Source: RUG11237 sp045126515 | Lineage (GTDB): Bacteria; Bacillota; Clostridia; Lachnospirales; Lachnospiraceae | NCBI GenBank assembly: GCA_045126515.1 | Contig: JBGVOM010000037.1 | Location: 1 to 64,000, forward strand | Direction: 5' to 3' | Length of the DNA: 64,000 nt | Shown: one piece after another, positions 63,630 to 64,000 of the stretch | How positions within the stretch are numbered: position 1 is the stretch's first letter | How the letters are laid out: each line of letters begins with the position of its first letter | Notes under the pieces: model-generated | The model's input: the letters and a program-made list of their open reading frames with translations, nothing else | Database searches by the model: none | Told to the model about the DNA's origin: nothing | Translations under genes and position numbers: made by a program

Positions 63630-64000
63630 CTATTTTCTGATTTTAAATTTATCTACCGCATTAATTAATACCTGTGCTGTTTCAATGTTTCCACTGGACA
63701 TTTCAGCCACCTGCGTGCTATTCGTATTGATAACCACCATATTTTCAGAAATTTTATAGGAATTATCAGACACTGCGGTTACTGCTGACGATAACTCGTT
63801 CAATGCTGTACTGATGTCATTCATTGCAGAGGCATTTACTTCTGCAATATGATTGAAATTATCTGCAATTTCATTAATGGACATTCCTGAACTCTGATAT
63901 TCTTCTGCTACAGCAAGCATTCTGTCAAAACTTTCCATGATATCTGTTTCAAACATATGTACCAACTCGCTGGAGGCTCCAGACAATTCCTGCACAGAGT
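63630..64000 (-). CDS. Methyl-accepting chemotaxis protein, C-terminal part (runs off right edge)
   Basis: About 123 C-terminal codons are visible, all Ser/Ala/Glu-rich heptads of a receptor coiled coil, with NEIADNFNHIAEVNASAMNDIS and STQVAEMSSGNIETAQ typical of the descending methylation helix. The start and sensor domain are outside the window. It is distinct from the left-edge receptor, whose C-terminus is not in view. Confidence 0.85.
   Translation of the reverse strand, partial: SVQELSGASSELVHMFETDIMESFDRMLAVAEEYQSSGMSINEIADNFNHIAEVNASAMNDISTALNELSSAVTAVSDNSYKISENMVVINTNSTQVAEMSSGNIETAQVLINAVDKFKIRK

Noticed and set aside
1..64000. CRISPR arrays, transposons, phage genes, tRNA or rRNA
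   Set aside because: No direct repeat-spacer pattern, transposase-like protein, integrase or recognisable RNA gene was found on reading both strands.

Overview
The window is a low-GC, gene-dense stretch of chromosome from a Gram-positive anaerobe of the class Clostridia, most like the Lachnospiraceae. Pointers are the HemZ-type radical SAM enzyme, class II glycyl-tRNA synthetase, Na+-pumping decarboxylase genes, a 1417-residue fused acyl-CoA dehydratase activase, a PdaA-like muramic deacetylase (hinting at sporulation) and chemoreceptors at both edges (hinting at motility). Genus and species cannot be fixed from the sequence alone. No rRNA, tRNA, insertion sequence, prophage or CRISPR array was seen.

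Layout, left to right. 1-1446: N-terminal part of a chemoreceptor with its promoter. 1507-9044: leftward run aspS, HD-GYP phosphodiesterase, hemZ, metallo-hydrolase, relA, apt. 9083-12568: pnp, rpsO and truA with structured RNA between them. 12656-14158: rightward response regulator and soluble histidine kinase. 14193-23713: leftward lasso-peptide cluster (RRE protein B1, phosphoglycosyl transferase, ABC exporter, HPr-kinase-like enzyme, 54-residue precursor, lasso cyclase, then a c-di-GMP-riboswitch-controlled secreted transglutaminase-like protein, then the B2 leader peptidase). 23734-29390: eno, PdaA-like deacetylase, ComFB-like protein, sigma-like protein, rhomboid-like membrane protein, CorA-type transporter with an unusual leader. 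29641-33894: giant acyl-CoA dehydratase activase. 34049-38922: HD protein and a polyphosphate operon (ppx-ppk-HAD phosphatase). 39056-41670: hisS, cdd, punA. 41923-44460: ABC-F protein and PHP phosphoesterase. 44570-49769: five-gene biotin-dependent Na+-translocating decarboxylase/transcarboxylase operon. 49931-55262: dacF-like carboxypeptidase and a large secreted subtilase. 55404-59346: glyS, lipoprotein, recO, yqzL-like, era. 59388-64000: M16C peptidase, deoB, and the C-terminus of a second chemoreceptor.

The most notable content is the lasso-peptide system. The precursor leader matches the paeninodin leader position for position as I recall it, but the expected core has no Asp or Glu at ring positions 7-9; the first candidate is at position 10. 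The core also lacks the C-terminal Ser that paeninodin-type kinases phosphorylate, although a kinase-like gene lies directly downstream. A phosphoglycosyl transferase sits between exporter and B1. The precursor has its own promoter and terminator. A cyclic-di-GMP-I riboswitch with a terminator lies inside the cluster. Together with an HD-GYP phosphodiesterase and a ComFB-like protein in the same window this suggests c-di-GMP control of cell-surface functions.

Gene starts were reassigned where the longest open frame begins with TTG or GTG upstream of, or inside, an obvious ribosome-binding site. All functions are inferred from recognised motifs and gene order; no database search was run.
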